Assembly: GCA_010093485.1 (NCBI GenBank) | Contig: MU001504.1 | Coordinates: 689,769 to 753,768 of the forward strand | Reading direction: 5' to 3' | DNA: 64,000 bases | Source of the DNA: Karstenula rhodostoma CBS 690.94 | Taxonomy: Eukaryota; Ascomycota; Dothideomycetes; Pleosporales; Didymosphaeriaceae | Shown here: positions 55,383-64,000 of the stretch, piece by piece | Layout of the letters: the number at the start of each line of letters is the position of its first letter | Position numbering within the stretch: position 1 is the stretch's first letter | The notes under the pieces: generated by a model | What the model was told of the DNA's origin: nothing | Database searches by the model: none | Seen by the model: the letters and a program-made list of their open reading frames with translations, nothing else | Made by a program: the position numbers and the translations under genes

Positions 55383-57111
55383 TGCAGCCTTCTCTCAAGA
55401 GGTGCTCCGGAAGTGAATGGCGAGACGCGACGTGGCGTCTGCCCGCGGGCTCGGTGTAGATGGGCTATATGAGCACGGCGACCAGGACCATGGTGGGTGA
55501 ATGCGGCGAGGGCTGCGTGTGTTCTCTTGCGAAGCGTGGTCGGCAGGCTGGCGGCGCTGGCAGACCGGGGGTCCTCTGCAGTTGGTGCAGTTGGTGCAGT
55601 ACGTGCACGGCGGGTCCGCGGCGGGCAGACAGCTAGAGGAGCCGCATCGCGTGCCGGCGGAGCGATTGAGACGTTGTGGAGTGCAGTGCAGACGGCGGTA
55701 CCGCGTCAGAAAATTTGGGCGTGGTGAGCAGCAGCAGACGAGACGAGTGGGAGGGGTTGGACACAAAGCATAGGAAATGCAGCGTCGGTGCTGATTGGCG
55801 CTCGCCCTGGCGCTGCGAGGATCCACACACGGCGCGTCACACGCTGGCAGGCGGTGGGCAGTGGGCAGTGGGCACAGTGGGCCGTGGGCCGTGGACCCAG
55901 CGCGGCCTCCACGCACGTCGCATCCCAGGCCAGGGCTCGCCATGTTCCTTCGTCGCGGCCGCCTGCACATTCCAGCCTGTTTCACCCTGCTTCCTTGCCA
56001 CCCCGTCGTGCGCTTTTCCGGTGTCTAGATGCGCATTCGACGTGGTGGGGAATGCCCTGTCGCGTCGGCCTGGTGAGTCTTGCCGTGCCCAAGCTCGGCA
56101 TCAGCATTCATTCTTCCACCCCCGCCGCGCGCATGACCCAAGGCGGCCTGCACGAAGACACCAACACCACCTTGATTGCGAGACGATCCGCCGCCGCGGG
56201 CTCAGCTCAGGGGCGCCAAGGTGCTCAACGACATCTACACAGCACGTACGGCACAGCACTTCAGCAGAGCGCCCGCTGCTGCCCTTCTTCAACATGGTGC
56301 CTTCCCACAGTGTTTCGACCTTCACCACCACCGCTTGCCGTCCCACGCTGGGCGACGATGCGATCCACCCCCATTCGACCCTTCTCCTCTGGCCTGCCGA
56401 TCCTCGCTCCACGTCGCACGACATGACTGCGATGACTGCTACTCTGCACGTAGTATCAGTTACCCTGTACAACCGTTTCCTTGACGTGCTGCAGCAATAA
56501 CAATAATAATGCGGGATGCAGCAGCAACCGAACAGCAACCGAAGTCTGGCCTGGCCGTCGGCCGTCGTAGTAGTCCACACAATTCGCTAATGCACCAAGC
56601 CGACCACCCTGCCGTCATCCTACTCTGGCGTGGTGGGGCCCTCTTACACAGTGCGCTTTCGCAGCCATCCATTCCTATTCGGCTTCCAAGACCTGGGGAA
56701 CGGGCTGGCGGGAGCTGACGAGGCCACTCGTTACCCGTGGACGCCCTCCCTACTCTGCTGTTGCTCGCCATCGGGCCTTCAACCGTCGCCCTTATTCCCA
56801 AGTGTGCTCTAAAACCGTCAGACGACCTGCTCGTGTCTGTCGATAATCGCCACGCTGCACGAAACTGCACACTGCACGCGAATAACTCGGTAAGCTTCAT
56901 TGAGGCCAGCATCCTATGACACCTGCATACAGACACACACAAGAGGACGCCGCAACACGCCAACGCACGTTGACAGACACCGGATGCAATGTGCCGGCTC
57001 TCGCTTGTTCTCGCTTTCTCCGCTCGACGAAAACGTGCAGCCACACTCGGACCCTCCCACTGACATACATAGCACCGCCGACGGCCACAACCTTATCCAT
57101 TCTACTGGTCA
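55383..57111. other. Intergenic, RIM15 promoter region
   Basis: 1.73 kb upstream of RIM15 (minus) and downstream of the DUF2945 gene (minus). GC-rich with long overlapping frames on both strands (e.g. 55676-56500 plus), none with a domain. A long 5' leader for RIM15 is likely. An ATAACAATAATAATG stretch lies near 56500. No repeats recognised. Confidence 0.45.
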
Positions 57112-58084
57112 CTAGCTGAAATAGACAGCTTCCGGCTTATGGACGGCAATCTTGCCCGACGAGCTGCTCCTGAGCACGATGCGTGGATCCTCCTTGCTGG
57201 CCTTGACCGCCTTCCCCTCGATGGTCGTCTCTTCATACGCGACTTCGACAACATCTCCGTCCACAAGACCTGGGAGAGCTTTCCATTGCACTTTCTGGCC
57301 TACTTTCGGCACACGAGTCTTATCTCCCGCGGCGCCGTTAGGTTCCTCGGAGCTCCCGCTCTTCTTCTGTTTCTTATTGGCTGCTGATGCATTCGCCCCG
57401 CGTCCGCGTTTCTTGGGTGTCGGATGCTCCTGATCGTCACCGTGCGCAGATCCCGAATCGGACTGGACTTCCGCCGATGAAGCCTCGTCGTTTCCGTTCT
57501 GTCTTTTGAACTCTCGATACATACTCTGGCCCTTCTTCATATGTTCTTCGTCTTCCCAGTGTTGTGTACAGTCTTGTGCTTCCTTCGTATCGGTTTTATC
57601 TTTTGATTTTGCCTCTGCGTGCTCGTCGACTTTACTCGCATCTTTCCTCGCACTTTTGGCTTTTGAAGTGTTGGCAACATATTGGTTGCCCTCTTGACTT
57701 CCCTCTTGTTTCTTCTGGTCCGTTTCCTCCTTTTCAGCCTCGCTCATTTGCTCCCATGCCTTCTTCGGTAGGCCATCATCCTGTTTGGCGTGGCCGCTAC
57801 CCTCCTTGGTCTGCCACTCCTCCTCGGTCCAATTGTCAAGGTGCTTCGCCTTATCGTCTTTCTCGTCAGTAGTATAACCGCCTCCGCGCTTCTTGTATTC
57901 GGAAGCCATCATCTGAGCCTGAAACACGTCAGCTAAATGCTATGAGTGAGTTAGGTATACATCAAGTACATACCTTCCGTGCCGACCATTGGCCCGGTGC
58001 ACCGCCCTTGTCACTCGCCTGAATCTCCTCTTTGACCTCGCTCCTCAGCTCGGGATCCGTGTACTTGTCATCTCTGGACGGCAT
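57112..58084 (-). CDS. DUF2945 / hypervirulence-associated Tudor-like protein with DUF5872 N-terminus
   Basis: Two exons, 58084-57974 and 57918-57112 (55-nt intron, acceptor TTTCAG); 305 residues. The N-terminus YTDPELRSEVKEEIQASDKG then PGQWSARK/AQMMASEYKK, GGGYTTDEKDDKAKHLDNWT and EEEWQTKEGSGHAKQDDG match the fungal DUF5872 module, found with histone-fold or chromatin proteins in some genomes. The middle is Lys/Glu/Ser-rich and disordered with nuclear-localisation-like KKRGRGANASAANKKQKK. The C-terminal 60 residues (VGQKVQWKALPGLVDGDVVE, then EGKAVKASKEDPRIVLRS) form the DUF2945 HVA1 Tudor-like domain. Nuclear or DNA/RNA-associated function is inferred; no enzymatic residue visible. Start codon fixed by the conserved MPSRDDKYTDPELR lead. 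Confidence 0.85.
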
Positions 58085-59673
58085 CTTGAGAGCCGGTTAT
58101 GAAAAAGCTTTTCGTGTTCCAAATGGGGTAGGTTTGAACATGTAAAAGTTACGTAGAGGCAAAGCGCTGCTCACAAGTCTCGCAATTCGATACATATACG
58201 CACAACCCTCGATCTACCGAGTACCTACCTATGTACCCCAGACAATCCCCCTTTCCCCACTGACGTACCTTACCAGCGCAGGCCCCCCGCCAGCCACCCC
58301 CCTCATCACAGCATCATGATCTCTCCTAACTCCCTTACATGCTGCGTGCGTCGCACCGAGTTTGTTTGGGCCTTTGCTGAAAGTGCGTCTTCGTGACATC
58401 ACGACCTGTTCTGGCATCGGGGCACGTGCGCGCTGCTTGCTTGCAGCTACGGTCGGACTAGATGGTGGCTGGTGCGCTTACGATCGACAAGCCGAAAGAT
58501 GATGGGCCCGGTGTTCCGGCGGTTGGGGTCGTGAAAGTGCTTGTTTAAGGAAGGGCCAATGAGGGAAGGCCTGGAAAGTGGGGCAGAAATGGTCATGCGA
58601 AATGGGCTGGAAGGAGTACGCTGTACTGAGGGAATTGTTTGGGTATTCTTGGGTGGCTTATTGGTTTCAGACGGCAGATGGATGCGGTGTTGGAGACGGG
58701 GATTGGGTCGATGGGTCGAAGCGTGGATCAGTTGAACCTACACGCACTTTCGTGCTGACGGTACGAAGGCATGGATGTGATGAGCATTTATCTGGTTGTG
58801 AAGATTATAATCTGATCGTAAGATTGACACCGGTGGCTGCGCTGCTGTCACGGTAAGCGTATCTTGGGGTAATGTGGTCCGTCGTGCAAAGCCGAATCCT
58901 TTGCATAATGATCAAAGCTCATATAACCAACAACGAATGAAGAAAAGACCACACAATAAACTCGAAGAATATGAAGTCGTTCAGAAAGTGTCGAAAAGCA
59001 CCTTACAAAGCTTATATCTTGGGCAGGAACTCTCGCTCTCGGATGGAGCAGCTGCGCCGTAGGTTAATTTAAGGTTTCCACATCAGGGTCCTGCATCACT
59101 ATGGCAATCGGGTTCATGCATCATCTCGGGCCAGGAGGAGTTCCGAATCGTTGGTTCAAATCCGGGAGCGCCAGTCTCCTTCAAGCTCATGAAAATTCCC
59201 CCACCAGGGCCTTCCTGGAGATCCGGAGTAATTGTCTGATCCATGTTCTTGTGGGTGAGCTGTTTCAAATGTACTTTCTTGGTAGGTCTTCAAAATATTC
59301 TGGGAGAAGCTCTTGTTTAATAAGTTATAAGATCCCAGGATGGGAATGTAGAGGATAGTCGTACACAATGCAGTGCACTAGAAGAGCCACGACGAACAAC
59401 GAACGACAGGAAGTATAATAATACATGCATAATACTCTTTGTGGAGAAAGATACAGAGACCGCGAATAGCTCTATGGTCTAATATTCGCATTATATGCGC
59501 TGACAGACGCGCCGTTGCTATCACTACCGACCCAAAATTCAGCACGCCGCTCCTCTACGTAGCCGGCTCCGCGGGTTACCAAGCCCAACAAACTCCTGTT
59601 TATGGTCTAGGGTGTGTGTGCGCACAACATTGACATTCGGTGATGCACTTGTGTCCCATACAGCCGAATATCG

Positions 59674-59740
59674 GCACCCCACCGAGTTCCTTTACTGTGT
59701 TTTGCCGCGGCTTGCCCGAACGCGCGAAGTATCAAATTTG
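59674..59740 (+). mobile_element. Short interspersed element, copy 3 (67 bp, most 5'-truncated)
   Basis: Bounded by a perfect 14-bp duplication ACAGCCGAATATCG (59660-59673 and 59741-59754). It begins GCACCCCACCGAGTTCC, 25-30 bases inside the longest copies, and ends AAGTATCAAATTTG. Shares GTGTTTTGCCGCGGCTTGC with copy 1, placing these two in one subfamily. Confidence 0.8.
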
Positions 59741-60090
59741 ACAGCCGAATATCGCTTTCTGGCTATGATTGTCTCAAAAGCACAGACCGAGACATGATAC
59801 TTGTGTTGGTCTCAGGCCGCAATGATGAGGCAGCCTATGCCAACGGCTAGAGGAACAGGGAGTCTGCCGTGGCGCAGACTATAGCACGAGATCAAATCTA
59901 CTCCTAAAGGCGCACCCCCAGCATTTTACTCACGATCTCAGCGATGCGATCATCTAGGGTTGGTAGGGTACCATAGGTCCATACAAGGTGCATATGAACT
60001 CGCATCTGCACAATTACCATAATTTGTTCCTTCGCAGCGTGGCGCCCAGGTACCCGTGATATGGTTTCGGTGGCAACAACTTCATCTGCT

Positions 60091-60183
60091 GAGCTGTTTG
60101 AAATATTTGTGTTTTGGCACCCTACAGAGTTCATGTATTGCGTTTTGCCGCGGCTTCCAGAAGCTCGCGAAGTATCATATTTG
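60091..60183 (+). mobile_element. Short interspersed element, copy 4 (93 bp)
   Basis: Bounded by a perfect 15-bp duplication ACAACTTCATCTGCT (60076-60090 and 60184-60198). It begins GAGCTGTTTGAAATATTTG and ends AGTATCATATTTG, nearly identical to copy 2. The internal hairpin GCGGCTT-CCAG-AAGC(T)CGC is intact. Confidence 0.82.
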
Positions 60184-60581
60184 ACAACTTCATCTGCTAT
60201 TACCAACTCTTGCTGGTCTTTGAGTCGCATGTGAGGAAAATCGAGGTGTCCGTGTTCCAGACCATCGAGACCAAATCTCGCCTAAGACAAAAAAAACACC
60301 AAGGAAGACAACGCCTGACTGATCAGAGAAGGCGAGACAGATCCCGGCTCTCAGCAGCACTACGAGTGCCCTGGCGGCCTCGGTTAAGTCCGATACGGAC
60401 GGAAAAGCCAGATCCCCTTTTTAGGCTGCATGAGTTACTTCACGCCTAGCGCATACGCTACCAGGAACCTACGACTCCTTCTCGAAGCGCTCAAAAGCGC
60501 ACGATGTCCCTCTCATCTCGCTGCCGTACATATCGTCGCTCTCTCACGTGTACAGACACTCGTTGAAGCCCCACATTCGCT

Positions 60582-60593
60582 TTTATAATAAAA
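60582..60593 (+). promoter_or_regulatory. TATA-like element before the GPI-protein gene
   Basis: TTTATAATAAAA lies about 50-60 bases upstream of ATG 60644, within an A-rich leader, and a CACGTG E-box palindrome is at 60545-60550. Position and composition suit a core promoter, but this is not proof of use. Confidence 0.3.
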
Positions 60594-60643
60594 TCAAAAA
60601 AATCCAAGTCATTCGTTAATAATAAACAAGAACTCGCTCAACC

Positions 60644-61327
60644 ATGTACGCCAAAACCTCCATCGCCGCCCTCTTCGGCGCTTTCATCGCCGTCTCCGCG
60701 CAAAGCACGACCCCAAGCTCCGCCGCCGCGAAGGCCACCGGCCCCATCGTTTCCGCTATTTTCCCAGGCGCCGACAACCAGCCCCTCGTAGGCTCCATCA
60801 TCGAGGTCAAGTCCGCCTTGACGACCCTCGCCGTCGCATGTCCGTCCGGTACCGAGAGTGAAGATTGTGGCATGCCTGAAGGAGGCATGACGGTCACACA
60901 AGGTCCTTCGACTGCTATCATGTCAACCGTCATTGCCGAGGAATCGGGTTCTCCCGTCATGGTAAACTACGGATGGGCTTGCAAGCTCGGTGGCACCACC
61001 ACGGCCGAGTGCGTTTACTCGGCCGTCGCCAGTGTGACTGGCTCGGTCGACCCGTCAATCTTGAGCGAGGTCAACGCCCAGAATACGGAGGAGTCGTCGA
61101 CTTCCAAGTTGAACGAGAAGCAATTGAAGTCTGCGATGCTCCCCGTGACGATTACGGCGGGCGCGGAGAAGCTGTTGCAGACGGGCAACGCTGCGGCGAC
61201 TAACAGCGCATCTGGTTCGAAGACGGGCTCAGCGTCTTCGCCGTCTGAGACCCCTGGCGCTGCGTCGAATGTCAAGATGGGAGGGTTCGCTATCGGTGGC
61301 GCGCTTGCTGCAGTGTTCATGCTATAA
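60644..61327 (+). CDS. GPI-anchored cell-surface protein, unknown function
   Basis: Single exon, 227 residues. Signal peptide MYAKTSIAALFGAFIAVSAQ with probable cleavage at SAQ/ST. The mature part has one compact domain with four cysteines (VACPSGTESEDCGMPEG, YGWACKL, TAECVYSA) and the VTQGPSTAIMSTVIAEESGS strand pattern that recurs in Dothideomycete and Leotiomycete wall proteins. Then come a Ser/Thr-rich linker (SASGSKTGSASSPSETPG) and a hydrophobic end GGFAIGGALAAVFML, typical of a GPI attachment signal with an omega site around AASN. Secreted and anchored in membrane or wall is inferred. A strong TATA-like, A-rich leader precedes the gene, consistent with high expression. Confidence 0.8.
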   Translation: MYAKTSIAALFGAFIAVSAQSTTPSSAAAKATGPIVSAIFPGADNQPLVGSIIEVKSALTTLAVACPSGTESEDCGMPEGGMTVTQGPSTAIMSTVIAEESGSPVMVNYGWACKLGGTTTAECVYSAVASVTGSVDPSILSEVNAQNTEESSTSKLNEKQLKSAMLPVTITAGAEKLLQTGNAAATNSASGSKTGSASSPSETPGAASNVKMGGFAIGGALAAVFML

Positions 61328-61588
61328 GTGCTGAGGATTGAGAAGATAACCCCTGTATCTAAAGTTGCTGCGTGATGATACTGTAAATAATTACTAATAT
61401 TCGATACGTGACGACCTCGTAACAAATGTGAAGACTTCCTTAGGTGTTGAGGCCTCTCGAGTCGGTTAGCTGACAGGGGCTTGATCCTGGATAACTCTCC
61501 ACAGTAGTAAGCTGATAGTATATGGCCGGTGTTAATACGAGAAGGCAGACTTGGAACTTGCAGAACAATTGATTCGCTCCTTCAGATA

Positions 61589-63012
61589 CTATGAACAAGT
61601 AATGAGCGGGAACGAATGCTTCGGGGCTTCCCATATCAACCAAGCGCACACCCAAGAGTACCCGACAAGTCTCTCGAACGCATTCAACACCCAAGCATCA
61701 CCAGGCCTCTCGATCCTCTTCCTGACCTTCCCCCAGAAAAACTGCACCACGCCCTCCAGCACAAAGGCAACGGGCTGTAGCGTCCAGTACCACATATTTC
61801 TCCCCCACGCACACGGATGCCCAAGTCTCGTCTCCACCATAGAGTGCATTATCCCACTAATCCCAAACACCAGGAACGCATTCAGAACCCTCGTAAACAC
61901 CGTGCGCGTCTTGATGCCAAGAACATGCGTAGATATAAGCGCCGCGTGGCTATTCGACGACTTGTAGAACGTCCGATGCCAGTACATCGTCCAGAATCTA
62001 CGCATAGTATACGCCTCCCGGATCCTGCCGTAGACCGGGGGCCATTCCCACGATTCGTCGAGGCCGAGAGACATCCAGACCACTGCGCAGGTGTCGTGAT
62101 ACAGAGAGATGAGAAGCAAGTCGCCGACGACTTTGTCGAACGCCTCCAGGGCGCGAAGCTGAAACTCGCGAGTCGTCACCGGCGTCGCTGGGCCGCTGCT
62201 CGTTAGGTAGGTTTGCAAGAGGCGCCGTATGACGCCTTCCTTGTCGCGAGTGTAGTCGGACAATGAAGGCGGGACACTGAATAACATCTGCGGGTCCATG
62301 AATTCGTAATATGCCGCTAAGAGGAAGAAGTTCAAGAGTAGGTATTCGCAACGGACGGCAATGCCTGACCATCTTCCGCGCCCAGTAAGATTGTGGCGCG
62401 TGGTGAGGAGCTTAGCGTCGGGATCTTTGGCTTTTGTGGAAGGCGTCTGAGCTTGCCAGGTATATTTAATGCCTGGCCAGAGGTAAGGATTCTCCCAAGT
62501 CGTTCCGATGCCGCGGACGTTGAAGACGGTCTTCCAGCCTCTGTACAGAGGATGCCAGGATGCTTTCACGTATCTCGGTTCGAGCTGGTCAATTCGTTAG
62601 CTTTGAATGACGCATGCCCTCACAGTTCTTAGACCATCTCATCGGGGACCGTGTGCCCGGTGTGGCATAGCAACATTGTGTTGCTATCATTCAATGCAGC
62701 ATGCAGGGAACAAGCACTCACAGCATTCGGGACCTCGGCAGTGAGAGGGTTCTTATATGCCATAGCAAGAGCATGCGAACCGCCAATCAAGATGTATCGC
62801 ACATACATCTCATTCAGTGTGCCGTCAGGAGAAAGTTCAGTAGCAGTTCTCCACGAGGCAAGTCCGGCAGCCAGCACCATCGAAACGCCCATCCATCGAT
62901 TGATGTGATTGGGGAATGAAACAACGATAAGACATGTGAAGGGCCACATGATGGATAGAAAGATAGGGAGGGCCCCCTTCGAGAGGGTCCACTCGCTCCC
63001 ATGGCCAGCCAT
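61589..63012 (-). CDS. Wax-synthase-like membrane-bound O-acyltransferase
   Basis: Two exons, 63012-62722 and 62584-61589 (137-nt intron, acceptor GACCAG); 428 residues. Transmembrane helices are visible at IFLSIMWPFTCLIVVSFPN, WMGVSMVLAAGLASW, YLLLNFFLLAAYYEF and others. The diagnostic block is RRFWTMYWHRTFYKSSN, matching the RxFW..WH motif of the wax synthase domain, with the catalytic-His region FLVFGISGIMHSMVETRLGH downstream. GIGTTWENPYLWPG lies before them. Such enzymes transfer acyl groups to alcohols or sterol-like/polyketide acceptors in the ER. Two ATGs precede the hydrophobic region; MAGHGSEWTLSKG at 63012 was chosen because the upstream frame lacks another ATG. Substrate unknown; no biosynthetic neighbours are seen. 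Confidence 0.85.
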
Positions 63013-64000
63013 GTTTTGGAAGGGGTAAAAGAGCGGATAAGAATACAAACACAAGGGCAAAGAAAGGACAAAGGTACAATCCTCAAAGCAAAAAGAAGGT
63101 GTGCGCAGAACTGAGCTGCAAGCTAATCGAGCAGGAAATGGAAACAGTGTGAGAGGAGCATGGACTCAATACACGTTCATCTTTGCCTTCTGTTTCTACC
63201 ACGCTTCCATAGAGGCGCCACGCTCGGTAGCTTCATCGGAGTGTTTCGTACAACCATGGAAGCCACCGTATGATTTCCGTCGTTCAACCCAGGCGCCATG
63301 GCCGAAGTACGTGCGCATCATGCCTTTTCTCCGTGAAAATTTACGTCACTAGCAACGTGGATTGCCCTGGTGAGCCAAATGCTACGCAATCCAGTCGTAT
63401 CACGCAACGTGTTTGCTAACTACATAGTCTTACCAATGCGTGACTGTTTGCGAAGTCCATTTGTCGCGTCTCTTGGTAGCGTGTGATCAAATCACCGTAA
63501 GACGCCGCAGGTGTGGAAGGAGAGAGAATCTAAGATGGAAAGAGCTAGCGCTCCGGTATTGACAAGGTAACCTACTTCCAGTTATGGTAGACCATCTTCC
63601 TCGGTCCAGCCACTGCGAAGCAAATGCGGAGTTCGTGAACAAGATTGAGTTACAGGCGTAGCGAGACTTTGGTACCTTAGTGGTAGAGCCAGACCGCTCT
63701 GCAACGTTAGAAGATGGATGCGTTCCGACTCCCTCGTCGCAAGGCCCCTGGGCATAGCAGGGAATAAACGCTGACGCTGAGCTCTCGCAAGGACTTCGAT
63801 TAGGTCGGGGTTGCTATTTTAGGCATAAACCTAGGCGAGTCCAAGGTTGGTCGCCGTGTCTTCGGATGTAAGCGGAGCATCGTGAGCACAGCCACGTCTA
63901 CGGTCTCAGCACACACGCGAACGCGCATCGCCGTAACACACAGACCAAACCCCACAACAGATCCCCACCATAAACGGAAATGCATCGGACGGGGACGTTT
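63013..64000. other. Right edge, no gene recognised
   Basis: 988 bases upstream of the wax-synthase-like gene to the window edge. A tRNA-like pattern at about 63665-63740 does not fold into a full cloverleaf. Open frames are short and lack domains. Confidence 0.5.

Larger units (their letters stand above)
58085..60643. other. Intergenic, 2.56 kb, with two interspersed elements
   Basis: Between the DUF2945 gene and the GPI-protein gene. It contains short interspersed elements at 59674-59740 and 60091-60183, only 350 bp apart, and an AT-rich promoter just before 60644. A T-arm-like GGTTCAAATCC lies at 59152-59162, but no complete tRNA could be folded around it. No protein-coding gene recognised. 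Confidence 0.5.

Noticed and set aside
55676..56500. 274-codon plus-strand frame upstream of RIM15
   Set aside because: GC-rich DNA keeps several frames open here; the translation is a scramble of Arg/Ser/Pro/His with no motif, and it overlaps the probable RIM15 leader.
59100..59180. T-arm-like GGTTCAAATCC at 59152-59162
   Set aside because: No matching D arm or acceptor strand 60-80 bases upstream; probably chance.
63660..63745. tRNA-like pattern: TTAGTGGTAGAGC followed by CTGCAAC and CGTTCCGACTCC
   Set aside because: A- and B-box-like words are present at plausible spacing, but the T-arm flanks do not pair and only four acceptor pairs form; no complete cloverleaf. At best an old tRNA relic.

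Overview
The window is nuclear DNA of a filamentous ascomycete. Genes are split by short GT-AG introns (mostly 43-100 nt) with CTAAC/CTGAC branch points just before the acceptor, and the families are fungus-specific: SAT4/rhodopsin-type membrane proteins, a Zn2Cys6 activator of the Dal81/TamA type, Rim15, a wax-synthase-like acyltransferase and a DUF2945 protein. The gene set fits Pezizomycotina, most likely Dothideomycetes (inference). There is no bacterial or viral architecture, no CRISPR array and no obvious secondary-metabolite cluster.

Layout. 0-3.5 kb: 3' end of a T5orf172 (GIY-YIG-like) gene, a broken leucine-rich relic, a Cys-rich single-pass membrane protein and an 87-bp inverted-repeat element. 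3.5-8.7 kb: a SAT4-type membrane protein and a large protein with a C-terminal methyltransferase domain. 9.8-11.9 kb: ribulose-phosphate 3-epimerase and LSM2. 12.8-21.1 kb: two neighbouring single-pass Ser/Thr/Pro-rich membrane proteins, a type-B carboxylesterase and a four-TM protein with a microsatellite in an intron. 22.6-29 kb: YTH1, a GH18 chitinase and VPS53. 29.9-33 kb: an APH-fold kinase-like pseudogene, tRNA-Ser(AGA) and a second SAT4-type protein. 35-43.3 kb: CKS1, a multi-C2H2 protein and a Dal81/TamA-like regulator. 44.8-47.1 kb: a BTB-like gene between two copies of a short interspersed element. 49.5-55.4 kb: a 1926-residue Rim15-type kinase. 57-63 kb: a DUF2945/Tudor-like protein, two more copies of the short element, a GPI-anchored protein and a wax-synthase-like acyltransferase.

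Many genes are core cell machinery: mRNA 3'-end processing (YTH1), splicing and decay (LSM2), cell cycle (CKS1), retrograde traffic (VPS53), nutrient signalling (RIM15, Dal81/TamA-like) and the pentose phosphate pathway (RPE). They are interspersed with fungus-specific surface and membrane proteins. I see no operon-like co-functional grouping.

The most interesting observation is an apparently undescribed family of very short (67-94 bp) interspersed elements. It has four copies, all in the same orientation, at 44813, 47035, 59674 and 60091. Each is bounded by its own 12-15 bp direct repeat, all share a common 3' end, and the 5' ends are progressively truncated, as expected of a SINE-like or RNA-templated insertion. 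Two copies 13 kb apart differ at only two positions over 93 bp, which suggests recent activity.

Exon boundaries are my own readings of GT/AG sites, reading frame and family similarity. No alignment or database search was run.
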